Below are positions 7,200 through 15,090 of a DNA stretch of 31,083 nt, piece after piece (the first letter of the stretch is position 1; the number at the start of each line of letters is the position of its first letter). Made by a program: the position numbers and the translations under genes. Location: NCBI GenBank assembly GCA_002336845.1, contig DDEX01000115.1:1-31083 (forward strand). The letters are read 5' to 3'. The notes beneath the pieces were generated by a model. That model made no database searches. It had not been told where the DNA came from and saw only the letters and a list, made by a program, of their open reading frames with translations. This DNA comes from Rhodobacteraceae bacterium UBA1943. GTDB taxonomy: Bacteria > Pseudomonadota > Alphaproteobacteria > Rhodobacterales > Rhodobacteraceae.

Positions 7200-8230
7200 A
7201 TGTTCACGAAATCGGTCATGTCGCAGGTGTGGCGATCGAGGAGATCACCCTGACCGGCCCCGGCGGCCTGTCTGCCCGCATCCTGACCTTTGGCGCCCGG
7301 CTTGCGGCGCTCAATGCGCCCGACCGCTCTGGCCGGATGGCCGACATCGTGGTGGGTCATGACCGGCTGGAGGACTGGGTGGCAAGCACAACCTTTGCCG
7401 GGGCGACCTGCGGGCGGTATTCCAACCGGATCGGGCAGGGGCGGTTCGTGCTGGATGGTCGGGTGGTCAATCTGACGCGGAACGAGGGCGAAAACCAGCT
7501 TCACGGCGGGCCGGAGGGGTTTGACCGCAAGGTCTGGCGGATTATTAGCGCCAGCGACAGGGCGGTGACGCTGGCGCTGACCTCGCCCGAGGGCGACATG
7601 GGCTATCCTGGCAGGGTTGAGGCGCGCGCGACCTATCGTTTCGATGCCGAAGGGCGGTTCTGGATCGTGATGGAGGCAGAGACCACCGCGCCCACCGTCG
7701 TGAACATGGTGAACCACGCTTATTTCAACATGGCGGGGCAGGGCGCGGTGCTGGACCAGCATCTGCGCATCGCCGCCGGGCACTACACGCCGGTTGATGA
7801 CAGGCTGATCCCGACCGGAGAGGTTCTGTCGGTTGCAGGCACGCCCTTTGATTTCAGCCAGTTGCGGCCAATCGCTCAGGCCCTGCCCGGTCCGATGGGG
7901 TTTGACCATAACTTCTGCCTGTCCGAGCCGCTGCTGCCAGTTGGCGACGAGTTGCTGCGCCCTGCGGCAGAGGCGGTTGATCCGGCCAGCGGGCGACGGA
8001 TGGAGATTTGGACGAACAAGCCGGGCATCCAGTTCTATTCGGGTGGCTATCTGGATGACAGCCTGCCGGGCAAGGGCGGCCAGCCTATCGGGCAGTTTGG
8101 CGGCTTTGCACTGGAAACCCAGTTCTTCCCCGACAGCCCGAACAAGCCGCAGTTCCCCTCGGCCCGGCTGGAGCCGGGACAAAGTTATCGGCATGTCATG
8201 GCCTTTGATTTCACGCCTCTCAGGCCGTGA
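7196..8230 (+). CDS. galM: Aldose 1-epimerase (galactose mutarotase)
   Basis: A 344-aa mutarotase that interconverts alpha and beta anomers of aldohexoses. Family landmarks are ARILTFGARLAALNAPDRSG near residues 27-46, the GRYSNRIGQGRF substrate loop (about 79-90), the catalytic His region ENQLHGGPEGFD, and VNMVNHAYFNMAG with the second His. DHNFCL and FALETQFFPDSPNKPQFPS near the end contain the catalytic glutamate in ALETQFFPDSPN. Length is normal for the family. The start codon overlaps the cobC-like stop (ATGA), an odd partner for a cobalamin gene, so co-transcription may be only positional. Its 3' end overlaps the convergent cysA by 11 bp. Confidence 0.93.
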   Translation: MNVHEIGHVAGVAIEEITLTGPGGLSARILTFGARLAALNAPDRSGRMADIVVGHDRLEDWVASTTFAGATCGRYSNRIGQGRFVLDGRVVNLTRNEGENQLHGGPEGFDRKVWRIISASDRAVTLALTSPEGDMGYPGRVEARATYRFDAEGRFWIVMEAETTAPTVVNMVNHAYFNMAGQGAVLDQHLRIAAGHYTPVDDRLIPTGEVLSVAGTPFDFSQLRPIAQALPGPMGFDHNFCLSEPLLPVGDELLRPAAEAVDPASGRRMEIWTNKPGIQFYSGGYLDDSLPGKGGQPIGQFGGFALETQFFPDSPNKPQFPSARLEPGQSYRHVMAFDFTPLRP

Positions 8231-8939
8231 TGAACTCTCGTACAAACTGGCTGGCCGGACGGGCGCGGATGTCGGCGGGTTTGCCGATTTGCTCGATCCG
8301 CCCCATCGACATGACAACAACCAGATCGGCCAGCTCCATCGCCTCTTCCTGATCATGGGTCACAAAGACCGTGGTCAGGCCGGTTTCGTCGTGAATGTCG
8401 CGCAGACCCTGCCGCAGTTCCTTGCGCACCTTCGCGTCCAGCGCGCCAAAGGGCTCATCCAGCAGCAGCATCCGCGGTTCGATGGCCAGGGCGCGGGCAA
8501 GGGCCACACGTTGCCGCTGGCCGCCTGACAATTGGCTGGGATAGCGGCTGCCGATGTCAGGCAACTGGATCAGCTCCAACAGCTTTTGCACCCGGCGGGT
8601 CACCTCGGCTTTGGGCGGGCGGCTGGCGCGGGGGCGGGCGTTCAGACCATAGGCGATGTTATCGAACACCGTCATGTGGCGGAACAGAGCATAGGATTGG
8701 AACACGAAGCCTGCCCGACGATCCTGCACTGTCAGGCCGGTGGCATCCTGACCGTCGAACAGCACACGGCCAGAGGTGGGAAACTCCAGCCCCCCCAAAA
8801 TACGCAGAAGCGTGGTCTTTCCCGACCCGGATGGCCCCAGAAGGGCAACCAGAGCACCCGATGGTATGGCCAGTGATACCGGCGTAAGGGCGGCGGTGGT
8901 GCCGAACTGCTTGGAAATCTCGTCGATCTCGATCCGCAT
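8220..8939 (-). CDS. cysA: Sulfate/thiosulfate ABC transporter ATP-binding protein, short form
   Basis: A 239-aa ABC ATPase that powers sulfate/thiosulfate import with CysT and CysW. Motifs in order: Walker A GPSGSGKT (35-42), Q-loop at FVFQSY (78-83), signature LSGGQRQR (137-144), Walker B MLLLDEP (157-163) and the H-loop in VTHDQEE (193-199). It stops soon after the nucleotide-binding domain. Typical CysA has about 100 further residues forming the regulatory/TOBE region, which is missing here. The ATG at 8939 follows AAAGGA with good spacing. A TTG five codons earlier is less likely. The gene is 11 bp downstream of cysW. Its end overlaps the convergent galM, so the shortness reflects an in-frame stop, not the window edge. 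Confidence 0.93.
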   Translation of the reverse strand: MRIEIDEISKQFGTTAALTPVSLAIPSGALVALLGPSGSGKTTLLRILGGLEFPTSGRVLFDGQDATGLTVQDRRAGFVFQSYALFRHMTVFDNIAYGLNARPRASRPPKAEVTRRVQKLLELIQLPDIGSRYPSQLSGGQRQRVALARALAIEPRMLLLDEPFGALDAKVRKELRQGLRDIHDETGLTTVFVTHDQEEAMELADLVVVMSMGRIEQIGKPADIRARPASQFVREFITA

Positions 8940-8950
8940 GGTCGGTCCTT

Positions 8951-9814
8951 TCAATGACGGTGATTGGCGGCCAACGCATCGGCGTGGGCAATTTCAAGCG
9001 CGGTTTTCAGCGCCAGCGTGACAAGCGCCAAAAGCGCCAGCACCCCGGCCAGCGAGAAGGCGGCGACCGAGAGGTATTCGTTGTACATCATCTCGATGGT
9101 GATCGGCATGGTCGCGGTCACGCCCCGGATCTTGCCCGAGACCACCGCGACCGCCCCGAACTCTCCCATCGCGCGGGCATTGGCCAGAAGGACGCCATAG
9201 AGCAGCGCCCAGCGGATGTTGGGCAGGGTGACGGTCAGGAATACGCGCCAGCCGCTGGCCCCAAGGGTCAGCGCCGCTTCCTCTTCGGCTCGGCCCTGCT
9301 CGATCATCACCGGAATCAGTTCTCGCGCGACAAAGGGGAAGGTGACGAACAACGAGGCGAGAACAATCCCCGGCAGGGCGAAGACGATAGGATAGCCCAT
9401 CCCCACCAGCCAACCGCCAAAGGCGGTGTTGGCCCCAAAGGTCAGCACGATGCACAGGCCCGCCACCACGGGTGAGACGCTGAAGGGCAGGTCGATCAGC
9501 GTGATCAGGAAGGCCTTGCCACGAAAATCGTACTTGGTGATGAACCACGCTGCGGCAATGCCGAAGACTGCATTCAGCGGCACGGCAAGGGCCGCCACCA
9601 GCAGCGTCAGCTTGATCGCCGACAGCGCCTCGGGGTTGGCCAGCGAGGTGAGGGCCTCTAACGCGCCCTTGCGCAGGGCCTCGTAGAACACGGTGATCAG
9701 GGGGGCGAACAGCAGCACCGCCAGAATGCCCAACACCACGACGATCAGCGCGGTGCGAAACAGGGGTGCCTCGGTCGTGACGGGGCGATAGCTGCGCAGC
9801 GGGATATCAGACAT
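8951..9814 (-). CDS. cysW: Sulfate ABC transporter permease CysW
   Basis: A 287-aa inner-membrane permease with about six hydrophobic spans. The EAA loop that contacts CysA reads VMIEQGRAEEEAALTLGASG, about two thirds along. ANARAMGEFGAVAVVSG downstream is a strong CysW/CysT signature. It pairs with CysT to form the channel for periplasmic sulfate or thiosulfate. The ATG at 9814 has a clear GGAGG site 8 nt upstream, and a TTG two codons earlier is too close to that site. The start overlaps the end of cysT by 8 bp. Its full length and the order sbp-cysT-cysW-cysA are standard for the system. Confidence 0.95.
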   Translation of the reverse strand: MSDIPLRSYRPVTTEAPLFRTALIVVVLGILAVLLFAPLITVFYEALRKGALEALTSLANPEALSAIKLTLLVAALAVPLNAVFGIAAAWFITKYDFRGKAFLITLIDLPFSVSPVVAGLCIVLTFGANTAFGGWLVGMGYPIVFALPGIVLASLFVTFPFVARELIPVMIEQGRAEEEAALTLGASGWRVFLTVTLPNIRWALLYGVLLANARAMGEFGAVAVVSGKIRGVTATMPITIEMMYNEYLSVAAFSLAGVLALLALVTLALKTALEIAHADALAANHRH

Positions 9815-10655
9815 AGCCAATCCTCCGGCGGCTCCAGACCTGAACCGCGTTGATGACGAACAGCAGCGCGAAAGAGATCACCAGCATGGCAAGGCCGATG
9901 GCGGTTGCGCCGTCATAGTTGAACTCTTCCAGCTTGATCACGATCAGCAGGGGGGCGATTTCGGTCTTCATCGGCAGGTTCCCGGCGATGAAGATAACGC
10001 TGCCGTATTCGCCAACCGCACGCGCCAGTGACAGCGCAAAGCCGGTCAGTGCGGCGGGGGCCAACATCGGCAGGATGACCCGGCAGATGGTGTGGGCGCG
10101 GCTTGCGCCAAGGGTGGCCGAGGCTTCCTCGACCTCGCGGTCGATCTCCTCGATCACCGGCTGCACGGTGCGTGTGACAAATGGCAGGCCGACGAACACC
10201 AGCGCGATGAAGATGCCAAGGGGGGTATAGGCGATCTTGAAGCCCAGATCTTTGGCCAGTGCGCCAAAGGCACCGTTCGGGGCGTAAAGCGCGGTCAGGG
10301 CGATGCCGGCAACGGCGGTGGGCAGCGCGAACGGCAGATCAACCGCCGCATCGATCAGGCGTCGGCCCGGAAAGCGATATCGCACCAGAATCCAGGCCAA
10401 TGCCACGCCGAACACCAGATTGAACAGCGCCGCATAAAACGACAGCCGGAACGACAGGAACAGCGCACCCCAGACGCGCCTTGTGTTCACCTCGTGCCAC
10501 AGCACGTCCAGACCGGCCGAGGCGCCCTTCAACAGAAGGGCGCCGATGGGCAGGAGGACGACGAGGGAGAGCATCGTCAGGGTGATTCCCGCACTGACCC
10601 CCAGACCGGGGATGGGGGATCGGTGGATCAGCGGTCTGCCCATCAGGTTACTCAC
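9807..10655 (-). CDS. cysT: Sulfate ABC transporter permease CysT (CysU)
   Basis: A 282-aa permease with around six membrane spans, partner of CysW. The motif VIEEIDREVEEASATLGASR is the ATPase-contacting EAA loop. ARAVGEYGSVIFIAGNLPMKTEIAPL is characteristic of CysT. DLPFALPTAVAGIALTALYA earlier is the conserved gate region. The GTG at 10655 overlaps the sbp stop (GTGA), and an ATG four codons later is the alternative start. The tight coupling with sbp and cysW indicates one polycistronic message. Confidence 0.94.
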   Translation of the reverse strand: MSNLMGRPLIHRSPIPGLGVSAGITLTMLSLVVLLPIGALLLKGASAGLDVLWHEVNTRRVWGALFLSFRLSFYAALFNLVFGVALAWILVRYRFPGRRLIDAAVDLPFALPTAVAGIALTALYAPNGAFGALAKDLGFKIAYTPLGIFIALVFVGLPFVTRTVQPVIEEIDREVEEASATLGASRAHTICRVILPMLAPAALTGFALSLARAVGEYGSVIFIAGNLPMKTEIAPLLIVIKLEEFNYDGATAIGLAMLVISFALLFVINAVQVWSRRRIGYV

Positions 10656-11674
10656 GGTGCGGTGTAGATCTGGTCGAACACGCCGCCATCGGCGAAGTGC
10701 TTCTTCTGTGCATCCGCCCAGCCGCCGAAGTCGGCGATGGTAACAAGATCCAGCTTGGGGAAGCGCGCCACATCCGCCGGGTCAGCCTTCGACGTGTCCC
10801 AGCCGCGATAGTAGTCCTTGAAGATGATCGCCTGCGCTTCTGGGGTATAAAGGAAGTTCAGATAGGCCTCGGCCAGCTTGCGCTGGTCATCGCTGTGAAT
10901 GTTGCCTTCGACCAGCGCCACGGGCGGCTCGGCAAGGATGGAAACGGTGGGCACAACGATGTCGAACTGATCCTCGCCCAGCTCTTTCTGCGCGAGATAG
11001 GCCTCGTTCTCCCAGGCCAGCAGCACGTCACCAATGCCGCGCTGGGCGAATGTGGTGGTGGCATCCCGCGCGCCTTTGTCCAGCACCGGCACATGGGTAT
11101 AAAGCGATTTGACGAACGCCTGCGGGTCTTGCCCGTTCTTTTCCGCCCAGGCCCAGGCAGCAAGGTAGTTCCAGCGCGCCCCGCCCGAGGTTTTGGGATT
11201 GGGCGTGATCACCTCGACCCCCTCCTTGACCAGATCGCCCCAATCCTTGATGCCCTTGGGGTTGCCCTCGCGCACCAGGAACACGATGGTCGAGGTATAG
11301 GGAGAGGAGTTGTGCGGCAGCTTCGATTGCCAGTCCTTGGGCAGTTTGCCTTCCTTGGCGATCTTGTCGATGTCGGCGGCAAGGGCCAGCGTCACAACCT
11401 GCGCATCCAATCCTTCAATCACGGCACGGGCCTGTGCGCCCGAACCGCCATGGCTGGCCTCGATCGTCGCCGGGGCGTTGCCCTGCGCCACCCACCAGTC
11501 GGAAAACGCGGCATTCAGGTCGCGGTAAAGTTCGCGAGTCGGATCATAGCTGACGTTCAGCAGCGATTCGGCCTGGGCGACATGCGGCGTTACCAGCGAG
11601 CCGGTCGCAAGGGCCAGGGCAGCAAGGGCGGTTCGTGCAAATGCCAGATGTTTGGGGAGGCGGGTTTTCAGCAT
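10652..11674 (-). CDS. sbp: Periplasmic sulfate-binding protein
   Basis: A 340-aa periplasmic binding protein for sulfate (possibly thiosulfate). A basic start is followed by a hydrophobic run (ARTALAALALATGSLV) and a probable cleavage after AQA near residue 35. The mature part begins LLNVSYDPTRELYRDLNAAF, which is the hallmark of Sbp/CysP. ASHGGSGAQARAVI and LALAADIDKIA contribute the anion-binding backbone, and KTSGGARWNYLAAWAWA is another diagnostic block. GGAGATATCC precedes the ATG. Sequence does not cleanly separate Sbp (sulfate) from CysP (thiosulfate). It is the first transporter gene of the minus-strand operon, 48 bp after a small unknown gene. Confidence 0.94.
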   Translation of the reverse strand: MLKTRLPKHLAFARTALAALALATGSLVTPHVAQAESLLNVSYDPTRELYRDLNAAFSDWWVAQGNAPATIEASHGGSGAQARAVIEGLDAQVVTLALAADIDKIAKEGKLPKDWQSKLPHNSSPYTSTIVFLVREGNPKGIKDWGDLVKEGVEVITPNPKTSGGARWNYLAAWAWAEKNGQDPQAFVKSLYTHVPVLDKGARDATTTFAQRGIGDVLLAWENEAYLAQKELGEDQFDIVVPTVSILAEPPVALVEGNIHSDDQRKLAEAYLNFLYTPEAQAIIFKDYYRGWDTSKADPADVARFPKLDLVTIADFGGWADAQKKHFADGGVFDQIYTAP

Positions 11675-11722
11675 GGATATCTCCGAAATCTTTGCCCACG
11701 CGGGCAGGAGTGGGGGAATGGA

Positions 11723-11971
11723 CTAACGGGCCAACTGTTCGATGGCTTCGACGCGGGTTTCCCAAACGGCAGGATCCCGCCCGGCCATCAGCTCTGCCGC
11801 GGCAACCTGTGGCTTTCGCGTCAGCTTCATCAGCGGACGACCGTTCACGCGATGCAGGCTGCCCGTACGCCGGTCGATCAGTTGAACGGCACAAAGCGCC
11901 TGATGTCCCGATCCAATTGCTTCGACAGGTTCCGATAATGCGCGGCCGTTGAAACGCGGGGCGAAAGTCAT
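11723..11971 (-). CDS. Small unknown protein heading the sulfate operon
   Basis: An 82-aa soluble protein that I do not recognise. It begins MTFAPRFNGRALSEPVEAIG and has a middle QALCAVQLIDRRTGSLHRVNGRPLM, suggesting a short beta-rich unit, then a helical end (TRVEAIEQLAR). ATG 11971 is preceded by AGGAGA at good spacing. An upstream start at 12010 would place the promoter -10 inside the gene and is rejected. It lies 48 bp before sbp, on the same strand and probably on the same transcript, with a candidate promoter just upstream. A sulfur-linked or regulatory role is only a guess from position. Confidence 0.6.
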   Translation of the reverse strand: MTFAPRFNGRALSEPVEAIGSGHQALCAVQLIDRRTGSLHRVNGRPLMKLTRKPQVAAAELMAGRDPAVWETRVEAIEQLAR

Positions 11972-12011
11972 GGCTCTTCTCCTGTGCGGTTTGAGCATCT
12001 CCATCTCCATT

Positions 12012-12037
12012 AATATCGACAGATTATATCGAGTATT
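12012..12037 (-). promoter_or_regulatory. Probable promoter/operator of the sulfate operon
   Basis: Read on the minus strand, a consensus TATAAT lies at 12028-12023, with no strong -35. A 45-nt leader would run to the ATG at 11971. CGATAT occurs twice here, 13 bp apart, around the -10. The flanks AATA and TATT make an imperfect inverted repeat, which could be a regulator site responding to sulfur status. Confidence 0.4.
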
Positions 12038-12527
12038 GCAAAGGCGAATCCGCAGCGTTTTTTGGGGCCGTTTTGGAATATTCTTCTCCTGATGCCCGCA
12101 AGAAGCCGGATGGTGCTGTTAGTGCCCTCCGACCGGGGCATTGCTTCATCGGGGTGCCGACTCTGCGGACATGCGGCCACACCGCGCTTGGGGTGCCGGC
12201 AGGACGGTTGAACTGGCAACGCCACCGTGCGTTCGCCAACGGTTGATGTGCGGGCAGACAGCCTCCGCGCCTTTATGCGGATGCAGTCGTCACGCGCGCA
12301 AGTTCGCTAGTCGAGGGCACCGGAGGGATGAGCAACCTATGCCTTTCCCGGGTCAACGCCGCTCTTTAATCAAGGCTGCTGCGACGACTGGGTTGCCCAA
12401 AAGACGGTCTGCGATGTGTGTGAAACTCAAGGCTACCCATCGGGTGATCCAATAGTTCATTGTTTTTGATATATAATTACTCGACGCGATCTTTGATGGC
12501 CCCGAGGCGGGCCTTCTTGCATTTGCC

Positions 12528-12553
12528 ATTTAGATTATGATATAAATCTAAAT
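12528..12553 (+). promoter_or_regulatory. Perfect inverted repeat over the fabF promoter (candidate TetR operator)
   Basis: Arms ATTTAGATT (12528-12536) and AATCTAAAT (12545-12553) are exact reverse complements separated by 8 bp. The repeat overlaps a plausible promoter: TTGCAT at about 12518 and ATATAA about 17 bp later. It lies 20 bp before the fabF-like start. The geometry suits a TetR dimer, and the only TetR gene in this operon is its last intact gene. A GGAG site at about 12562 follows. Confidence 0.55.
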
Positions 12554-12573
12554 GAAGTAATGGAGAAGCCGCC

Positions 12574-13845
12574 ATGCAGAGGGTCGTCATCACGGGCATT
12601 GGAGCTGTCAGCCCGCTGGGTGCAGGCGTTGCAACCGCTTGGGAGCGCCTTCTCGCCGGAGTTTCTGGAGCGAAGCGCCTCGCGGAAGGAACGGTCGATG
12701 GGATTGCCTGCAAGGTCGCCGCACCGGTGCCGGACCGCACGCAGGATCCGGTGGGCGGCTTCGATCCGGATCTGTCTGTCCCGGCGAAAGACCAGCGGAA
12801 GATGGACCGTTTCATCCTGTTTGCCATGGCAGCGGCGCAGGAGGCGCTGGCGCAAGCGGGCTGGGCGCCGGAGACCGAGGAGCAACGCCAGCGGACGGCC
12901 ACAATCATCGCCTCGGGGATCGGTGGGTTCCATGCCATCGAGGAGGCGGTTACGACGGTTGCCGAGCGCGGGCCCCGGCGGCTGTCGCCCTTCACAGTTC
13001 CAGCGTTTCTGGCCAATCTCGCCGCCGGGCAAGTTTCAATACGCCACGGGTTCAAAGGTCCGATTGGCGCACCGGCCACGGCATGCGCCGCCGGAGTGCA
13101 GGCCATCGGCGACGCGACGCGCATGATCCGTGCGGGCGAGGTTGACGTGGCGCTGTGCGGCGGAACGGAGGCTTGCATCAGTCGCACCGCGCTTGGCGGT
13201 TTTGCTGCGGCGCGCGCGCTATCGACCGGCTGGACCGAAAGGCCGGATCAGGCCTCGCGGCCCTTTGACACAGGCCGGGATGGCTTTGTCATGGGTGAAG
13301 GCGCGGGTCTTTTGGTGATCGAGGCGCTGGACCACGCTTTGGCAAGGGGGGCCATGCCGATTGCCGAGGTGGTGGGCTATGGCACCACCGCCGATGCCTG
13401 GCACATCACCGCAGGCCCCGAGGATGGCAGCGGCGCCCGCCGCGCCATGGAAATTGCCATTGCACAGGCCGGGATACGGCCGGATCAGATCGGCCATCTC
13501 AACGCCCATGCCACCTCGACCCCGGTTGGTGATCTGGGTGAACTGGCGGCCATCCGCACGCTGTTCGGCGGGCGGCCCGGCCCCGCGATCAGCGCGACGA
13601 AATCGGCGACCGGTCATATGCTGGGTGCCGCCGGCGGGCTTGAGGCGATCTTCACCGCGCTGGCTCTGCGCGACCAGATTGCGCCACCGACCCGAAACCT
13701 GACCGACCCTGACCCTGCGGCGCGGGGGCTTGATCTGGTCGGCCCGGCACCGCGGCCGATCACGACGGAATTCGCAATCTCGAACGGGTTTGGTTTTGGC
13801 GGGGTGAATGCAAGCCTTGTGCTTCGGCGATGGAAGGGCGGGTAA
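12574..13845 (+). CDS. Beta-ketoacyl-ACP synthase, FabF-like (accessory copy likely)
   Basis: A 423-aa elongating condensing enzyme of the KAS II type, catalysing decarboxylative Claisen condensation of malonyl-ACP with an acyl chain. The catalytic triad is visible: C171 in PATACAAG, H312 in NAHATSTPVGD and H348 in SATGHMLGAAGG. GRDGFVMGEGAGLLV and NGFGFGGVNAS are the other landmark blocks. There is no ACP, fabD or fabG beside it. Instead a thiolase, a MATE exporter and a TetR gene follow, so this is probably an accessory ketosynthase for a specialised acyl or diketide product and not the housekeeping FabF. GGAG lies about 9 nt upstream of the ATG. A palindromic site covers the promoter. Confidence 0.88.
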   Translation: MQRVVITGIGAVSPLGAGVATAWERLLAGVSGAKRLAEGTVDGIACKVAAPVPDRTQDPVGGFDPDLSVPAKDQRKMDRFILFAMAAAQEALAQAGWAPETEEQRQRTATIIASGIGGFHAIEEAVTTVAERGPRRLSPFTVPAFLANLAAGQVSIRHGFKGPIGAPATACAAGVQAIGDATRMIRAGEVDVALCGGTEACISRTALGGFAAARALSTGWTERPDQASRPFDTGRDGFVMGEGAGLLVIEALDHALARGAMPIAEVVGYGTTADAWHITAGPEDGSGARRAMEIAIAQAGIRPDQIGHLNAHATSTPVGDLGELAAIRTLFGGRPGPAISATKSATGHMLGAAGGLEAIFTALALRDQIAPPTRNLTDPDPAARGLDLVGPAPRPITTEFAISNGFGFGGVNASLVLRRWKGG

Positions 13846-13901
13846 CGCATGGGATCGCGCAAGACCGCCCCACGACACAATTTCCCGAAGGAATCCATCC
13901 C

Positions 13902-15090
13902 ATGACCCAATCCGACATCATCCTCGCCGCGCCGGTCCGCACCGCCATCGGCACCTTCAATGGCAGCCTTAAATCCGTCCCGGCGACCGAACTTGGCGCC
14001 ATTGCCTTGCGCGAGACCCTGTCGCGCGCGCGGGCTTGATGCCGCGCTGATCGGTTCGGTCACGATGGGGAATGTCATTCAGGCGGGCAACCGGATGAAC
14101 CCGGCCCGGCAGGCGGCCATAGGCGCCGGGTTGCCGGTCTCTGTTCCGGCGTTGACGGTCAACCGTGTCTGTGGCTCGGGCGCGCAGGCCATCGTCAGCG
14201 CGGCGCAGGAAATCGGCGCCGGTGTCGTGCCGGTCGCCCTTGCCGGCGGGATGGAGAACATGGACCGCGCGCCCTATCTGCTGCCCGAAGGCCGCTGGGG
14301 CTATCGCATGGGGCCGGGGCATATCCTCGACAGCCTGCTGACCGACGGGCTGGATGATGCCTTTTCCGGGAAGCATTCGGGCTGGCATACCGAAGATCTG
14401 GTCAGCCGCGCGGGCTTGTCGCGCGAGGCGCAGGACGCCTTCGCGCTGCGCTCGCAGCAGCGGTTCGCGGCGGCGCAGGCGGCAGGGGCGTTCGATGCCG
14501 AGATCGTCGGCGTGCCGGTCATCTCCCGCAAGGGCACCGAGACCTTCGCGCGCGACGAGGCACCCCGCCCCGAGACCACCGCCGAGGCGCTGGCGCGGCT
14601 GAAGCCCGCCTTCCGCTCCGACGGCACGATCACCGCGGGCAATGCGCCCGGTCTGAACGCGGGCGCCGCCGCGATGGTGGTTGCGGATCGGGCCTGGGCC
14701 GTGGCGCAGGGGTTGGCCCCGATGGCGCGGCTGGCGGGCTACGGTGTCGCGGCGGTCGAACCTGGCCTCTTCGGCCTTGGTCCGGTGCCGGCCGTGGGCA
14801 AGGCGCTGGCCCGTGCCGGCTGGACCCTTGGTGACATCGAGCGGATCGAGATCAACGAGGCCTTCGCAGCCGTGCCGCTTGCCGTCGCGCAGGATCTGGG
14901 CCTGCCCGAAGACATCATCAACGTCGAGGGCGGTGCCATCGCGCATGGCCATGCCATTGGTGCAACTGGCGCCGTGCTGGTCACGCGCCTGCTGCATTCC
15001 ATGCGCCGCGACGGGCTTCGCCGTGGCATGGTCACCCTGTGCATCGGCGGGGGGCAGGGCATCGCGCTTGCGCTGGAGATGCTGGTATGA
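13902..15090 (+). pseudogene. Acetyl-CoA acetyltransferase (thiolase) with a frameshift
   Basis: A thiolase-family reading frame split in two. The first part runs 13902-14039 (MTQSDIILAAPVRTAIGTFN, then VPATELGAIALRETLSRA). The second continues one frame over with GLDAALIGSVTMGNVIQAGN and goes to 15090. Removing one base from the alternating CG run at about 14023-14033 restores a 395-aa protein of normal length. All catalytic parts are intact: the nucleophile is C90 in NRVCGSG, then the NEAFAAVPLA block, GGAIAHGHAIGATGA and the C-terminal CIGGGQGIALA. This is either a recent inactivating slip, a phase-variable tract or a sequencing error. The enzyme would join or cleave acetyl units on CoA thioesters. 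It lies 56 bp after fabF and overlaps the exporter start (ATGA). Confidence 0.82.

Larger units (their letters stand above)
11972..12573. other. 602-bp gap between divergent sulfate and fabF operons
   Basis: The ends of this gap hold the two divergent promoters described separately. The middle (about 12060-12480) carries short frames on both strands with no family resemblance, mixed base composition and no hairpin that I trust. A short AT-rich run (TTTTTGATATATAATTA, about 12462-12478) sits in its right part. I see no RNA gene. Confidence 0.5.

Noticed and set aside
7175..8356. Minus-strand 393-codon frame across galM
   Set aside because: It is the antisense shadow of a clear aldose epimerase, with arginine- and histidine-rich content and no motifs.
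10697..11938. Plus-strand 413-codon frame across sbp
   Set aside because: It is opposite the clearly recognised sulfate-binding protein and is a typical high-GC antisense artefact.
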